Below, in pieces: positions 1 through 7,143 of a stretch of DNA of 46,612 nucleotides. The position numbers and the translations under genes are program-made. The notes beneath the pieces are model-generated. The model had not been told where the DNA came from, did no database searches, and saw only the letters and a program-made list of their open reading frames with translations. Every line of letters begins with the position of its first letter. Positions within the stretch are counted from its first letter, which is position 1. This stretch comes from Plesiocystis pacifica SIR-1 (GTDB lineage: Bacteria > Myxococcota_A > Polyangia > Nannocystales > Nannocystaceae): positions 1-46,612 of the forward strand of contig NZ_ABCS01000079.1 in assembly GCF_000170895.1 (NCBI RefSeq), given 5' to 3'.

Positions 1-48
1 TCCTTGCGCTGGGGGATCCGACCCCCTTGCCCCTGTTGTGCCCGTCGT

Positions 49-65
49 GTTGCGGAGGTTGGTGG
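49..65 (+). repeat. 17-bp intergenic repeat copy
   Basis: The 17-mer GTTGCGGAGGTTGGTGG occurs here and again, identically, at 33041-33057. Both copies lie outside any gene I call. A chance match of this length is possible in GC-rich DNA but not expected often in 46 kb. Function unknown. Confidence 0.4.
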
Positions 66-109
66 CTCCGACTCGAACGGGCGGGCTTCGACTCCGTGGG
101 ATGAGGGCT

Positions 110-847
110 TTAGTCGCTCGCGGTGAAGAACATGAGGTGTTGCCAGGGGAGGCCGTCGAACTGGCTGTCCAGGGCGAAGCCTCGGGGGAGGTACTCGCGG
201 AGGATCTGGGCCTTGGACATCTTGTGTAGGGGCTTGATCGGGACGTCTGGGTCTTCTTCGCGGTACTCGACCAGGGCGATGCGGCCGTCTTCGGTCAAGG
301 CCGCGCGCATGGCCGCGAGGACGCGCTCGGGGTCGGCGAGCTCGTGGTAGACGTCGACGAGCAGGATGAGGTCGCAGGTGTTTGGGGGGAGGGCGGGGTC
401 GCCGGGCTTGGCGAGGACGGTGCGGACGTTGGTGATGCCCGCGGCGTCGGCTCGTGCTTGCAAGCGCTCGAGCATCTGGGGCTGGAGGTCGGAGGCGATG
501 ACCTGGCCGGACTCGCCGACGGCGGCGGCCATCAACAGGCTGTGGTAGCCGTTGCCGGCTCCGAGGTCGCAGGCGCTCTGTCCGGGGGCGAGGGCGAGCT
601 GCTCGTGCAGCAAGGTGGTGTTCTCCTCGTCGTCGCGGTTGTCCCGGGTCAGCCAGCTCGCGCCGAGGTAGCTCATGGTCTGGGCGAGGGTGCGGCCCTC
701 GAAGGTGCCGGGCTCTCGCTCGGGGTTGGGTTTGGGCTCGGGCGCGTCGACGGGGGCGGACGGCGCTGGGGTCGGCGTCGGGTCGGCGCTCGCTTCGGGG
801 GCGGGCGCGCAGCCGAGCAGGACCGTCAGGGCGAGGAGGCGACGCAC
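110..847 (-). CDS. SAM-dependent methyltransferase-like lipoprotein
   Basis: 245 aa from a GTG start; no better start lies upstream. The N-terminus is a lipoprotein signal (basic MRR, hydrophobic stretch, lipobox LLGC with Cys13), then a Pro/Ala-rich linker to about residue 48. The rest is a class I Rossmann methyltransferase: glycine loop DLGAGNG at 94-100, acidic residue D120 after strand 2, and a motif II-like segment CDLILLVDVYHEL at 158-170. The substrate is not evident. The oddity is a SAM-binding fold behind an export signal, since SAM is cytoplasmic; such proteins do occur in annotated proteobacterial genomes. It lies 43 bp downstream of the M23 peptidase gene on the same strand, so cotranscription is plausible. 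The methyltransferase fold is fairly sure; activity and location are inferred. Confidence 0.85.
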   Translation of the reverse strand: MRRLLALTVLLGCAPAPEASADPTPTPAPSAPVDAPEPKPNPEREPGTFEGRTLAQTMSYLGASWLTRDNRDDEENTTLLHEQLALAPGQSACDLGAGNGYHSLLMAAAVGESGQVIASDLQPQMLERLQARADAAGITNVRTVLAKPGDPALPPNTCDLILLVDVYHELADPERVLAAMRAALTEDGRIALVEYREEDPDVPIKPLHKMSKAQILREYLPRGFALDSQFDGLPWQHLMFFTASD

Positions 848-890
848 GGGTTCAGCGTGACCGCCCGATGTGCGTCCGCAAGTGAGGGGC

Positions 891-2204
891 TCACAGCTGG
901 TGCTCGACGGTGACTTTGTTGCCGCACGAGTCGGCGACCTCGAGCACCCAGCGCGAGCCTGGCGGGGGCATGAAGGCTTGCTCGAGGGCTTCGAAGTGGA
1001 CCTCGAGGTGCCAGGTCGCCATCTCGCTGGCGAAGGGAGCGGGGTCGAGGGTCGAGATCAGGCCGTCGAGCTCGAAGCTGGGGGTGTCGGGCTCGTCGAG
1101 GAGCACGCCGAGGGTCCCGAACTCGAGGCGCCGCTCGTCGAGCAAGGCGTCGTCTTCGTCGAGCAGCTGCAGGCTCAGGCTCTCGACGTCGAGCTGCTGC
1201 GCCGGGCCGGTGACGTCGCCGAGGGCCCCGGGCTCGCGGCTGAGCTCGATCTCGGCGCGCAGGCCCTCGCCCTCGCTGACCAAGCTGGCGTCGTGCTCGA
1301 GGGCGTCGATGTGGGGCAGGTAGGCGTAGGGGTTGCGGGCGTGGTCTTGGAGCACGCCGCCGTCGCGGACCTCGAAGTGCAGGTGCTCGTAGGTGGCCCC
1401 GCTGTCGCCGATGAAGCCGATGAAGTCGTGCTGGGCGACGTGCGGGGGGTGGACGATGGCCTCGCCGCTGGACTTGAGGGTGGCGCGGGGCATGCCGCGG
1501 TTGCCCGCGTGGGTGTCGGGGCCGTTGAGGAAGAAGTACTCGCGCAGGTCGATCTCGGTGATCGGCGCGTCGGGTCCGAGGCGCGCCAGGAAGTGCGAGA
1601 GCGGGAGCGCGTCGAGGTGCATGTAGACCGTGTGGAGCTGGCCAGGCGCGTGCTCGAGGACGATCGCGTTGCCGGCCGTGCTGCCGTAGCCCGCGAGGGC
1701 GCCCTCGTCGTCTCCGGGCAGGTTGCCGATGGCGTAGATGCGGCCGTCGGCGGCGGCGTGGACGGGGTCGTGGAAGCCGTCGTCGTCGGGGTCGCCGGGC
1801 AGGTCGATGCCGCGGTGCCAGTCGTAGTGGTCGTTGAGCATGCGCGGGCCGAAGGCGGCGTGGACGACGGTCTGGAGCTGGGCGGAGTTGGTGGTCGGCC
1901 AGATCAGCGGGAAGCCCTGGCATCCGCCGGCGGGCTCGGGGGTGGGCTCTCCGCCTTCGTCGGTCTCGGTCTCGGTCTCAGTCTCAGCCTCGGTGTCGGT
2001 CTCGCCCTCGCTCGACTCGTCCTCGCCCGTGGTGGTGTCGGTGCCCTCGTCCTCGTCGAAGCCGAGCTCGTCGGCACCCGTCTCGTCGGCGAAGGCTTCC
2101 CCCTCGGGGATGTCGACGCCGACGTAGCAAGCGAGGGTAGAGCCGGCGAGGACGGCGGCGATCAGGTACGAGCCAAGGCGAGCCAGACGTAACGAGGACC
2201 CCAC
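891..2204 (-). CDS. M23 (LytM-type) metallopeptidase lipoprotein
   Basis: 437 aa. It has a lipoprotein signal with lipobox TLAC (Cys26), then an acidic Thr/Glu/Asp-rich tether to about residue 93, then a peptidase domain at roughly 100-285. Zinc-binding residues are in place: H130 and D134 in WHRGIDLPG, and the HxH pair H274/H276 in YEHLHFEV. M23 enzymes cut peptidoglycan cross-links or glycine-rich peptides, so an envelope-anchored wall hydrolase is likely. Residues 200-255 form an insertion between the two metal motifs, longer than in compact LytM domains. The C-terminal 150 residues look like a beta-rich domain I do not recognise. It is divergent from the TIMP-like gene at 2438. The family call is firm; the substrate is inferred. 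Confidence 0.9.
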   Translation of the reverse strand: MGSSLRLARLGSYLIAAVLAGSTLACYVGVDIPEGEAFADETGADELGFDEDEGTDTTTGEDESSEGETDTEAETETETETDEGGEPTPEPAGGCQGFPLIWPTTNSAQLQTVVHAAFGPRMLNDHYDWHRGIDLPGDPDDDGFHDPVHAAADGRIYAIGNLPGDDEGALAGYGSTAGNAIVLEHAPGQLHTVYMHLDALPLSHFLARLGPDAPITEIDLREYFFLNGPDTHAGNRGMPRATLKSSGEAIVHPPHVAQHDFIGFIGDSGATYEHLHFEVRDGGVLQDHARNPYAYLPHIDALEHDASLVSEGEGLRAEIELSREPGALGDVTGPAQQLDVESLSLQLLDEDDALLDERRLEFGTLGVLLDEPDTPSFELDGLISTLDPAPFASEMATWHLEVHFEALEQAFMPPPGSRWVLEVADSCGNKVTVEHQL

Positions 2205-2241
2205 GTTTAATCGGTGTCGATCGTGGACGTGTATGGTTCAC

Positions 2242-2265
2242 GAGCGCAGGGACTGTGAGCGCTCA
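2242..2265. promoter_or_regulatory. Inverted repeats in divergent promoter region
   Basis: In the 233-bp gap between the divergent M23 and TIMP-like genes, GAGCGC (2242-2247) is inverted as GCGCTC (2259-2264). The right part, TGAGCGCTCA (2256-2265), is itself a perfect 10-bp palindrome. The surrounding 2265-2370 is unusually AT-rich for this window. An operator or promoter element is plausible; no regulator is identified. Confidence 0.3.
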
Positions 2266-2437
2266 AACCATTCTTTCCGTCTTTAGGGCCTCCATAACGC
2301 TAAATTGAGTCGATGGGGTGATTTAGGTGATCCCATTTCGCCCGTGTGTTTTTATTTGTTTTGTTCGCTTGCGTGCTTCCCAAGGTGGGAGCCGCGAGCA
2401 CCTCGAGCCAGGCGAGCGACGTAGCGGAGGGACGCGA

Positions 2438-3184
2438 ATGGGGAGCCCCGAGCTGGGGGTACCCTCGGCCCCGATGCGTCCGACCTCGCCTCGCCTCTTT
2501 GTCGCCCTGACCCTGAGCCTGTCCCTCGTCGGTGCCGCGCTCGCGTTCACCCCGGCGATCGCTCAGGCCTGCTCGTGCATGCGCGCGCCGGAGCCCGTCG
2601 AGGCCGCGCGTGGGGCCGACGCCGTGTTCTCGGCCAAGCTCGTGTCCGTCGCGGAGGCCGACTCCGGGACGCCCGACTTCCCCAACAAGGTGTTCACCTT
2701 CGAGGTCGCGCAGACCCTCAAGGGCAACCTCGATCCGCAGGTCCGGGTGATCACCGCCCACGACAGCGCCGCGTGTGGTCGGGACTACGACGAGGCGGGC
2801 TCGGAGTGGTTGATCTACGCCAGGATCCACGACGACGGGCAGCTGCGCGACAACCTGTGCTCGCGGACCATGCCCCTCGACCAGGCGGGCGCGGACCTCG
2901 AGGCCCTCGAGGCGAGCAAGGACAGCCTCTCCGCTCCGCCCACGCCCTCGGAGCCCGCGGGCGCCGACGAGGGCGGGGACGCGGCGACGCCGGTGGACGT
3001 GCCGCTGGTTCAGGGCGAGGGCGAAGTGACCACCGCTACCGAAGACGGCCCCGAGCCGGCCTCGCCGGGCAAGAAGGGCTGCGCGGTGATCTCGGCCGAG
3101 GAGGCCGGCCTCGGCGGGACCCTCGGTGGGGTGGGCCTGCTCGCGCTCTTTGGGTTCTTCGGCCTGCGTCGCCGCGACGCGTGA
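2438..3184 (+). CDS. TIMP/NTR-like secreted protein with MYXO-CTERM-like anchor
   Basis: 248 aa. I chose the ATG at 2438 because GGAGGG (2426-2431) sits 6 nt before it; an ATG at 2474 is the alternative (236 aa). A signal peptide ends near AIAQA44, so the mature protein would begin CSCMR. An N-terminal CxC is the hallmark of tissue inhibitor of metalloproteinase (netrin-like) domains, here about residues 45-160, with further Cys in DSAACGRD and DNLCS. A Pro/Ala/Glu-rich linker follows. The C-terminus, about residue 216 onward, has KKGC, a hydrophobic helix and a final GLRRRDA, matching the myxobacterial MYXO-CTERM pattern (Cys, helix, Arg cluster) and implying surface sorting. TIMP-type domains inhibit metalloproteases in animals; bacterial members are uncharacterised. 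Its divergent neighbour is a metallopeptidase. Confidence 0.85.
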   Translation: MGSPELGVPSAPMRPTSPRLFVALTLSLSLVGAALAFTPAIAQACSCMRAPEPVEAARGADAVFSAKLVSVAEADSGTPDFPNKVFTFEVAQTLKGNLDPQVRVITAHDSAACGRDYDEAGSEWLIYARIHDDGQLRDNLCSRTMPLDQAGADLEALEASKDSLSAPPTPSEPAGADEGGDAATPVDVPLVQGEGEVTTATEDGPEPASPGKKGCAVISAEEAGLGGTLGGVGLLALFGFFGLRRRDA

Positions 3185-3287
3185 TCGGATCTTCGCCTGA
3201 CTGAGTGGGGAGCGTGTAGCTCCGTGCACTCGGCTGGCTGCGTCGGTTGACCGTGATCTTCTCCCGATCCCGGTCATCGACCGGGGC

Positions 3288-3878
3288 ATGTCTGCACGGA
3301 CGAAGCACCGACACTTCTGGACCCTGGCGAGCCTCTCCCTCCTCGGGCTCGCACCCCTGAGCGCATGCACGGTCGAGATCGCCGATCCCGATCCGCTGAC
3401 CTCGAGCGCGGGCTCGGGCAGCGACGAGGCCGGCGAGGATACGGACTCCAGCACGGACACGGACACGGGCATGGCCGATGAGGTCGGGGAGACCGGGAGG
3501 TCGACCTTCGGCGAGACGGCGGGAGAGGAGACCGAAGAGGGCGACCCCTGGGAGACGGGCGAGAGCTTCGAGTGCGACCCGGACGATCCCTACTGTCCCC
3601 TCGACGGCTGCCCCGGGACCATGGGTGAGGAGGTGATCATCGACATCGACCAAGACGGCGACGCCGACTTCTCGTGGTGCCTGCACGAGTGCATCGCTGA
3701 CGAGTTCTGCCCGCGGGGGAGCGCCTATGTCCCCGCACAGATCACCTGCTCCGAGCTCGAGAGCGGGACCAAGGCGTGCATCCCGACCTGCGGGGAGTTC
3801 TTCTCGGTATGTCCGGACCCGGCGGTGTGCTCCGACGTCGCCGGCCCGCTGCTTTGCCTTTACGGCGACGGCCTGTGA
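3288..3878 (+). CDS. Cys-rich lipoprotein of unknown function
   Basis: 196 aa, unrecognised. It has a lipoprotein signal with lipobox LSAC (Cys27), an acidic Asp/Ser/Thr/Glu/Gly tether from about residue 36 to 95, and a small Cys-rich C-terminal domain with about ten cysteines (for example ECDPDDPYCPLDGC and CLHECIADEFC). The spacing suggests a disulphide-stabilised extracellular module. DIDQDGDADF resembles a calcium-loop fragment (DxDxDGDxD-like). The stop lies 4 bp from the end of the convergent gene at 3883. I infer a surface or periplasmic role and can say nothing on activity. Confidence 0.8.
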   Translation: MSARTKHRHFWTLASLSLLGLAPLSACTVEIADPDPLTSSAGSGSDEAGEDTDSSTDTDTGMADEVGETGRSTFGETAGEETEEGDPWETGESFECDPDDPYCPLDGCPGTMGEEVIIDIDQDGDADFSWCLHECIADEFCPRGSAYVPAQITCSELESGTKACIPTCGEFFSVCPDPAVCSDVAGPLLCLYGDGL

Positions 3879-3882
3879 GCGG

Positions 3883-4269
3883 CTAATCGTTGCCGGGTTC
3901 GCAGCTCGGCAGCTCGGCGAAGTGGCCGATCTGCATCACGCAGTCGGCCCGCTTTTGATAGGGGTCGAGCGCCATGTTCTCGGCCTCGCTCAGGCAGCGG
4001 GACTCGAGGTTGGTCTTCTCCGTCTCGCCCATGGGCGTGCCGCGGGCCTCGGAGTGGGCCGTGGCGAGGTCGAGGATGTGGGCGCACACGCGCTCGGGCG
4101 GGGGGTCCTTGCTGGCCTGCTGCTCCGCGCGGGCGTCCTTCATGGCCTTGGCCTCGTCGGCGTCGATCTTCACCGCTTCGGGGCCGCCGGCGCCCTCGGC
4201 TGGCTCGGGCGCGTCCACGCAGGCGAGGGCGAGGGCGAGCAGGAGCGAGGCGGGCAGGATGCGGCTCAC
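3883..4269 (-). CDS. Small lipoprotein of unknown function
   Basis: 128 aa from a GTG start that overlaps the stop of the M24 peptidase gene in a GTGA junction (4266-4269), a strong sign of translational coupling. It has a lipoprotein signal with lipobox LALAC (Cys17). The mature part is short, charged and helical-looking, with four cysteines spaced across residues 60-125 (VCAHIL, SRCLSE, DCVMQI, PSCEP) that could form two disulphides. No domain is recognised. Because it is coupled to the peptidase, its expression is presumably tied to it. A longer reading frame extends upstream through the peptidase gene but is antisense-like shadow coding. Confidence 0.75.
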   Translation of the reverse strand: MSRILPASLLLALALACVDAPEPAEGAGGPEAVKIDADEAKAMKDARAEQQASKDPPPERVCAHILDLATAHSEARGTPMGETEKTNLESRCLSEAENMALDPYQKRADCVMQIGHFAELPSCEPGND

Positions 4270-5699
4270 GCCGAGGCCCCCGCGGCGGTCCCGACCAGGG
4301 CCTCGACGGCCTCGGGCTGCTTGGGCGCGGCGGCGGTCAGCACCTCCGAACCCTCGGCGGTGATCAGCACGTCGTCCTCGATGCGGATGCCGCGGACGTC
4401 GGCGAACTTGGCCAGGGCCGCGCGGTCGAGGGTGCCGTCGGCGTCGAAGGGGGCGGTGAGCTCGGAGCCCTCGGCCAGCAGCGCGGGGATCTGATAGAAG
4501 CCCGGCTCGATGGTCACGGCCATGCCGGCCTCGAGGTCGCGGTCGAGGCGGAGGAAGCACAGGCCAAACTGGCTCGCGCGGGTGCGCCCGGGGGCGTAGC
4601 CGGCCCGGTCGCCGAGGTCCTCCATGTCGTGCACGTCGAGGCCGATGACGTGGCCGAGGCCGTGGACGAAGAACAGGCCCTGGGCGCCGCGCTCCATCAG
4701 GTTGTCGACGTCCCCGCGCAAGATGCCCTCGTCGACGAGGCCCTGGGCGATGACCCGGCCGGCGGCGAGGTGCACGTCGCGGTAGCGCACGCCGGGGCGG
4801 AGCATGGCGATGGCGGCCTCTTGGGAGGCGAGCACGAGCTCGTACATGGTCCGCTGGGTCGGCGAGAATTTGCCGTTGGCGGGCCAGGTGCGGGTCACGT
4901 CCCCGGCCCAGCCGCCGTTGTCGGCCCCGACGTCGGCGAGCAGCAGGTCGCCGTCTTCGACGCGGTGGTCGTAGCTGTGCGAGTGGAGGATCTCGCCGTG
5001 CACGGTCACGATGCTGCCGTAGGCCGTGCTCATGTCGCGGGCGAGGATCGGGCGCTCCATGGCCGCGCGCACGTCGGACTCGCGCAGGCCCGGGCGGGTC
5101 GCGGCCATGCCGGCGAGGTGGGCCTCGACGGTGGCCGCGGCCGCGCCGCGCAGCATCTCGAGGGCGGAGGCGTCGTGGATCAGGCGCAGACCGATCATCG
5201 CGTCGGCGAGGGCCCCGTCGGCGGCGTCGAGGTCCACGCCGGTGCCTGGGGCCGCCCAGCTGCGCCCGAGCATGCTGCCCTGGCCGTAGCGGGTGACCGC
5301 GTCGCAGGCCGGGAGGGTCGCCAGGGTGTTCGCCCCGCGCTCGCGCACGTAGCCCTCGAGCTCGGCGATGTCGCGGATCTCGTCGACGCCGCAGCCCGCC
5401 TTGAACTCCGCCCAGCCCGGCGTGGGCCCGTGCCAGATCAGGTCGCCGGGGTCGGCGGGGGGCATGAACAGCACGTCCTTGTCGCCGTCGACGAGGATCG
5501 CCGCGCGCTCGATCCACGCGCCGGTCAGGTAGAGAAAGTGGCTGTCCGGGCGGAAGGGGTAGATGTTGTCGGGGTAGTTGCGCGGGCGCGCGACCCCGGA
5601 GAAGACGAGCGCCGCGCGCTCCGAGCCCAGGCGCGAGGCGAGGGCGCGGCGGCGGGCCTTGAAGGACTCTGCGGGCTGGGAGGGCAGGCCGTGGCTCAT
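4266..5699 (-). CDS. M24 metallopeptidase, Xaa-Pro aminopeptidase (PepP-like)
   Basis: 477 aa. The N-terminal aminopeptidase P domain (about 10-150) carries RNYPDNIYPFRPDSHFLYLTG-type residues at 40-60. The catalytic pita-bread domain spans about 175-455. All five metal ligands are visible: D256 and D267 (LADVGADNGGWAGDV), H350 (HGLGH), E398 (TIEPGFY) and E441 (RIEDDVLI). The enzyme removes an N-terminal residue before proline, in the cytoplasm; no signal peptide is seen. The start was chosen at MSHGLPSQ, where family homology begins; upstream in-frame sequence is low-complexity and belongs to the preceding gene. It follows the 473-aa lipoprotein gene by 22 bp on the same strand and is coupled to the small lipoprotein at 3883. 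Confident call. Confidence 0.92.
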   Translation of the reverse strand: MSHGLPSQPAESFKARRRALASRLGSERAALVFSGVARPRNYPDNIYPFRPDSHFLYLTGAWIERAAILVDGDKDVLFMPPADPGDLIWHGPTPGWAEFKAGCGVDEIRDIAELEGYVRERGANTLATLPACDAVTRYGQGSMLGRSWAAPGTGVDLDAADGALADAMIGLRLIHDASALEMLRGAAAATVEAHLAGMAATRPGLRESDVRAAMERPILARDMSTAYGSIVTVHGEILHSHSYDHRVEDGDLLLADVGADNGGWAGDVTRTWPANGKFSPTQRTMYELVLASQEAAIAMLRPGVRYRDVHLAAGRVIAQGLVDEGILRGDVDNLMERGAQGLFFVHGLGHVIGLDVHDMEDLGDRAGYAPGRTRASQFGLCFLRLDRDLEAGMAVTIEPGFYQIPALLAEGSELTAPFDADGTLDRAALAKFADVRGIRIEDDVLITAEGSEVLTAAAPKQPEAVEALVGTAAGASA

Positions 5700-5721
5700 G
5701 GCCGCGGAGTGTATCAGGGGC

Positions 5722-7143
5722 TCAGCCGGTGGTGTCCGTGGTGTCCGTGGTGTCCGTGGTGTCGGTCGTGTCGGTGGTGCCGTCGTCGGTGGTTTCCGTG
5801 CCGCCGTCAGTGGTGTCCGTCGTATCGGTGCCAGTGGTGTCGGTGCCGCCGTCGGTGGTGCCCCCCGTCGTCTCGCCGTTCTCGCACGCCGCCTCGTCGG
5901 CGCAGTCGTCATCGGCGCAGTCGGTCCGGCCGTCGCCGTCGTTGTCGAGGCCGTCCGAGCAGTTGCCCGTCTCGACACAAAAGCGCGAGCAGTCCGGATC
6001 GTCGCAGCCGATCAGGCCATCGCAGTCCTCGTCGATGGCGATGATGTCTTCCTCTTCGTCCCCCGTGGTGCTCTCGGTGCTCTCGCTGTCTTCGACCTCT
6101 TCAGAGAAGCACGAGTCTGGATTGTTCTCGCAGGCGTAGCCGTAGTGCGCCTTCGGATTTCGCCGAGTACTTGCTTCCTTCTCGATATCGCTGTTGCTGG
6201 CGCCCATTTCCCCCGCGAGCGCTTGGAGCTCCGTGAGCTCCTCGGCGGTGTAGAAGGGGCAAGAGGCACCGGGGGTGACGAGGGTGTCCGAGGGGATGGG
6301 CAGCGGAAGAATGCCCGAGCACTCGGCACGCTCGCACAGCGAGTCGCCGGCCTGGATGATGACCGGCTCGCCGTAGAGCACGTGGCAGCCCTTGTTGCCC
6401 GCGCCGTAGGTCAAGGTGATCTGGTAGCGCCCGACCGGCAGGTTGCTGGCGTTGACCGTGGCGCCGAGCACCTCGGTGCACGAGCCCTCGGCGAGGACCT
6501 GCGAGTAGGTGGCGTTGATCAGGCTCAGCCGAACCTGCTGAAGCGGGATGTGGCCGCAGAATTCCTCGACGTCGAAGGGGGTCTGGGAGACCACGGCCGA
6601 GCGAGCCTCGGTGGGCGCGTCGCACTGGGCCAGCACGCTGTCGAGGAGGTCGTCGACGCTGTTGCTGTAGGCGATGTCGATGGTCACCGAGCCGGTGCCG
6701 GCGATGCGCGCGGCGCTGTTGTTCTGGGCGCCGTTGCCCCCGGTGTCTTCGATCTCGAAGTCTTCGCTCTGCTCGCCGAACACGTCCTCGAGGCAGCCTT
6801 CGAGCACCGTGCACACCCCGTCGGTGCACCACGCCAGGTGCAGGTCCGTGGGCACGGAGACGTCCGTGGCGCAGGTGGTCAGCTGGCTGACGCTCGAGCC
6901 CGAGCTCGCGGTGCACCGGGCGATGCAGTTCTCCGTGGCGTCGTACTTGATCAGGCCGTAGTTGTCGGGGGTGCCCAGGGGCGAGGGCAGCATGCCGCAG
7001 TCGCGCAGGGCCACGCACAGGTCCTGGCAGTCCCTTTGGGTCTGGGCGCTGCAGTTGAGGCTGCCGAGCAGCGCGCCCACGGCGAGCGCGGCGGTCCAGG
7101 CCGCGGTCATCGACCAGCGCGCACGGTTTTGCTTGGTTGTCAT
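5722..7143 (-). CDS. Lipoprotein with Asp/Cys repeats and Thr-rich tail
   Basis: 473 aa, third gene of the overlapping trio. The signal sequence is followed by SLNC (Cys31), an imperfect lipobox with Asn before Cys. Residues 35-330 are Cys-rich and unrecognised. Then come two Asp/Cys loops near 390-440 (DEDCDGLIGCDDPDC and DGLDNDGDGRTDCADDDC) of the kind seen in MopE-like and thrombospondin-type calcium/metal-binding repeats of myxobacterial surface proteins. The last 55 residues are Thr/Asp/Gly repeats encoded by a 9-bp microrepeat (GGTGTCCGT units near 5729-5770). The ATG overlaps the previous stop (ATGA, 7140-7143), so it is coupled to the 906-aa gene. Surface exposure is inferred; the function is unknown. 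Confidence 0.8.
   Translation of the reverse strand: MTTKQNRARWSMTAAWTAALAVGALLGSLNCSAQTQRDCQDLCVALRDCGMLPSPLGTPDNYGLIKYDATENCIARCTASSGSSVSQLTTCATDVSVPTDLHLAWCTDGVCTVLEGCLEDVFGEQSEDFEIEDTGGNGAQNNSAARIAGTGSVTIDIAYSNSVDDLLDSVLAQCDAPTEARSAVVSQTPFDVEEFCGHIPLQQVRLSLINATYSQVLAEGSCTEVLGATVNASNLPVGRYQITLTYGAGNKGCHVLYGEPVIIQAGDSLCERAECSGILPLPIPSDTLVTPGASCPFYTAEELTELQALAGEMGASNSDIEKEASTRRNPKAHYGYACENNPDSCFSEEVEDSESTESTTGDEEEDIIAIDEDCDGLIGCDDPDCSRFCVETGNCSDGLDNDGDGRTDCADDDCADEAACENGETTGGTTDGGTDTTGTDTTDTTDGGTETTDDGTTDTTDTTDTTDTTDTTG

Noticed and set aside
38..229. Short plus-strand frame at the left edge
   Set aside because: It overlaps the end of the methyltransferase-like gene and has no start signal or domain.
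2474..2476. Later ATG as start of the TIMP-like gene
   Set aside because: The ATG at 2438 has a good Shine-Dalgarno (GGAGGG). The later one remains possible and gives a shorter n-region of the signal peptide.
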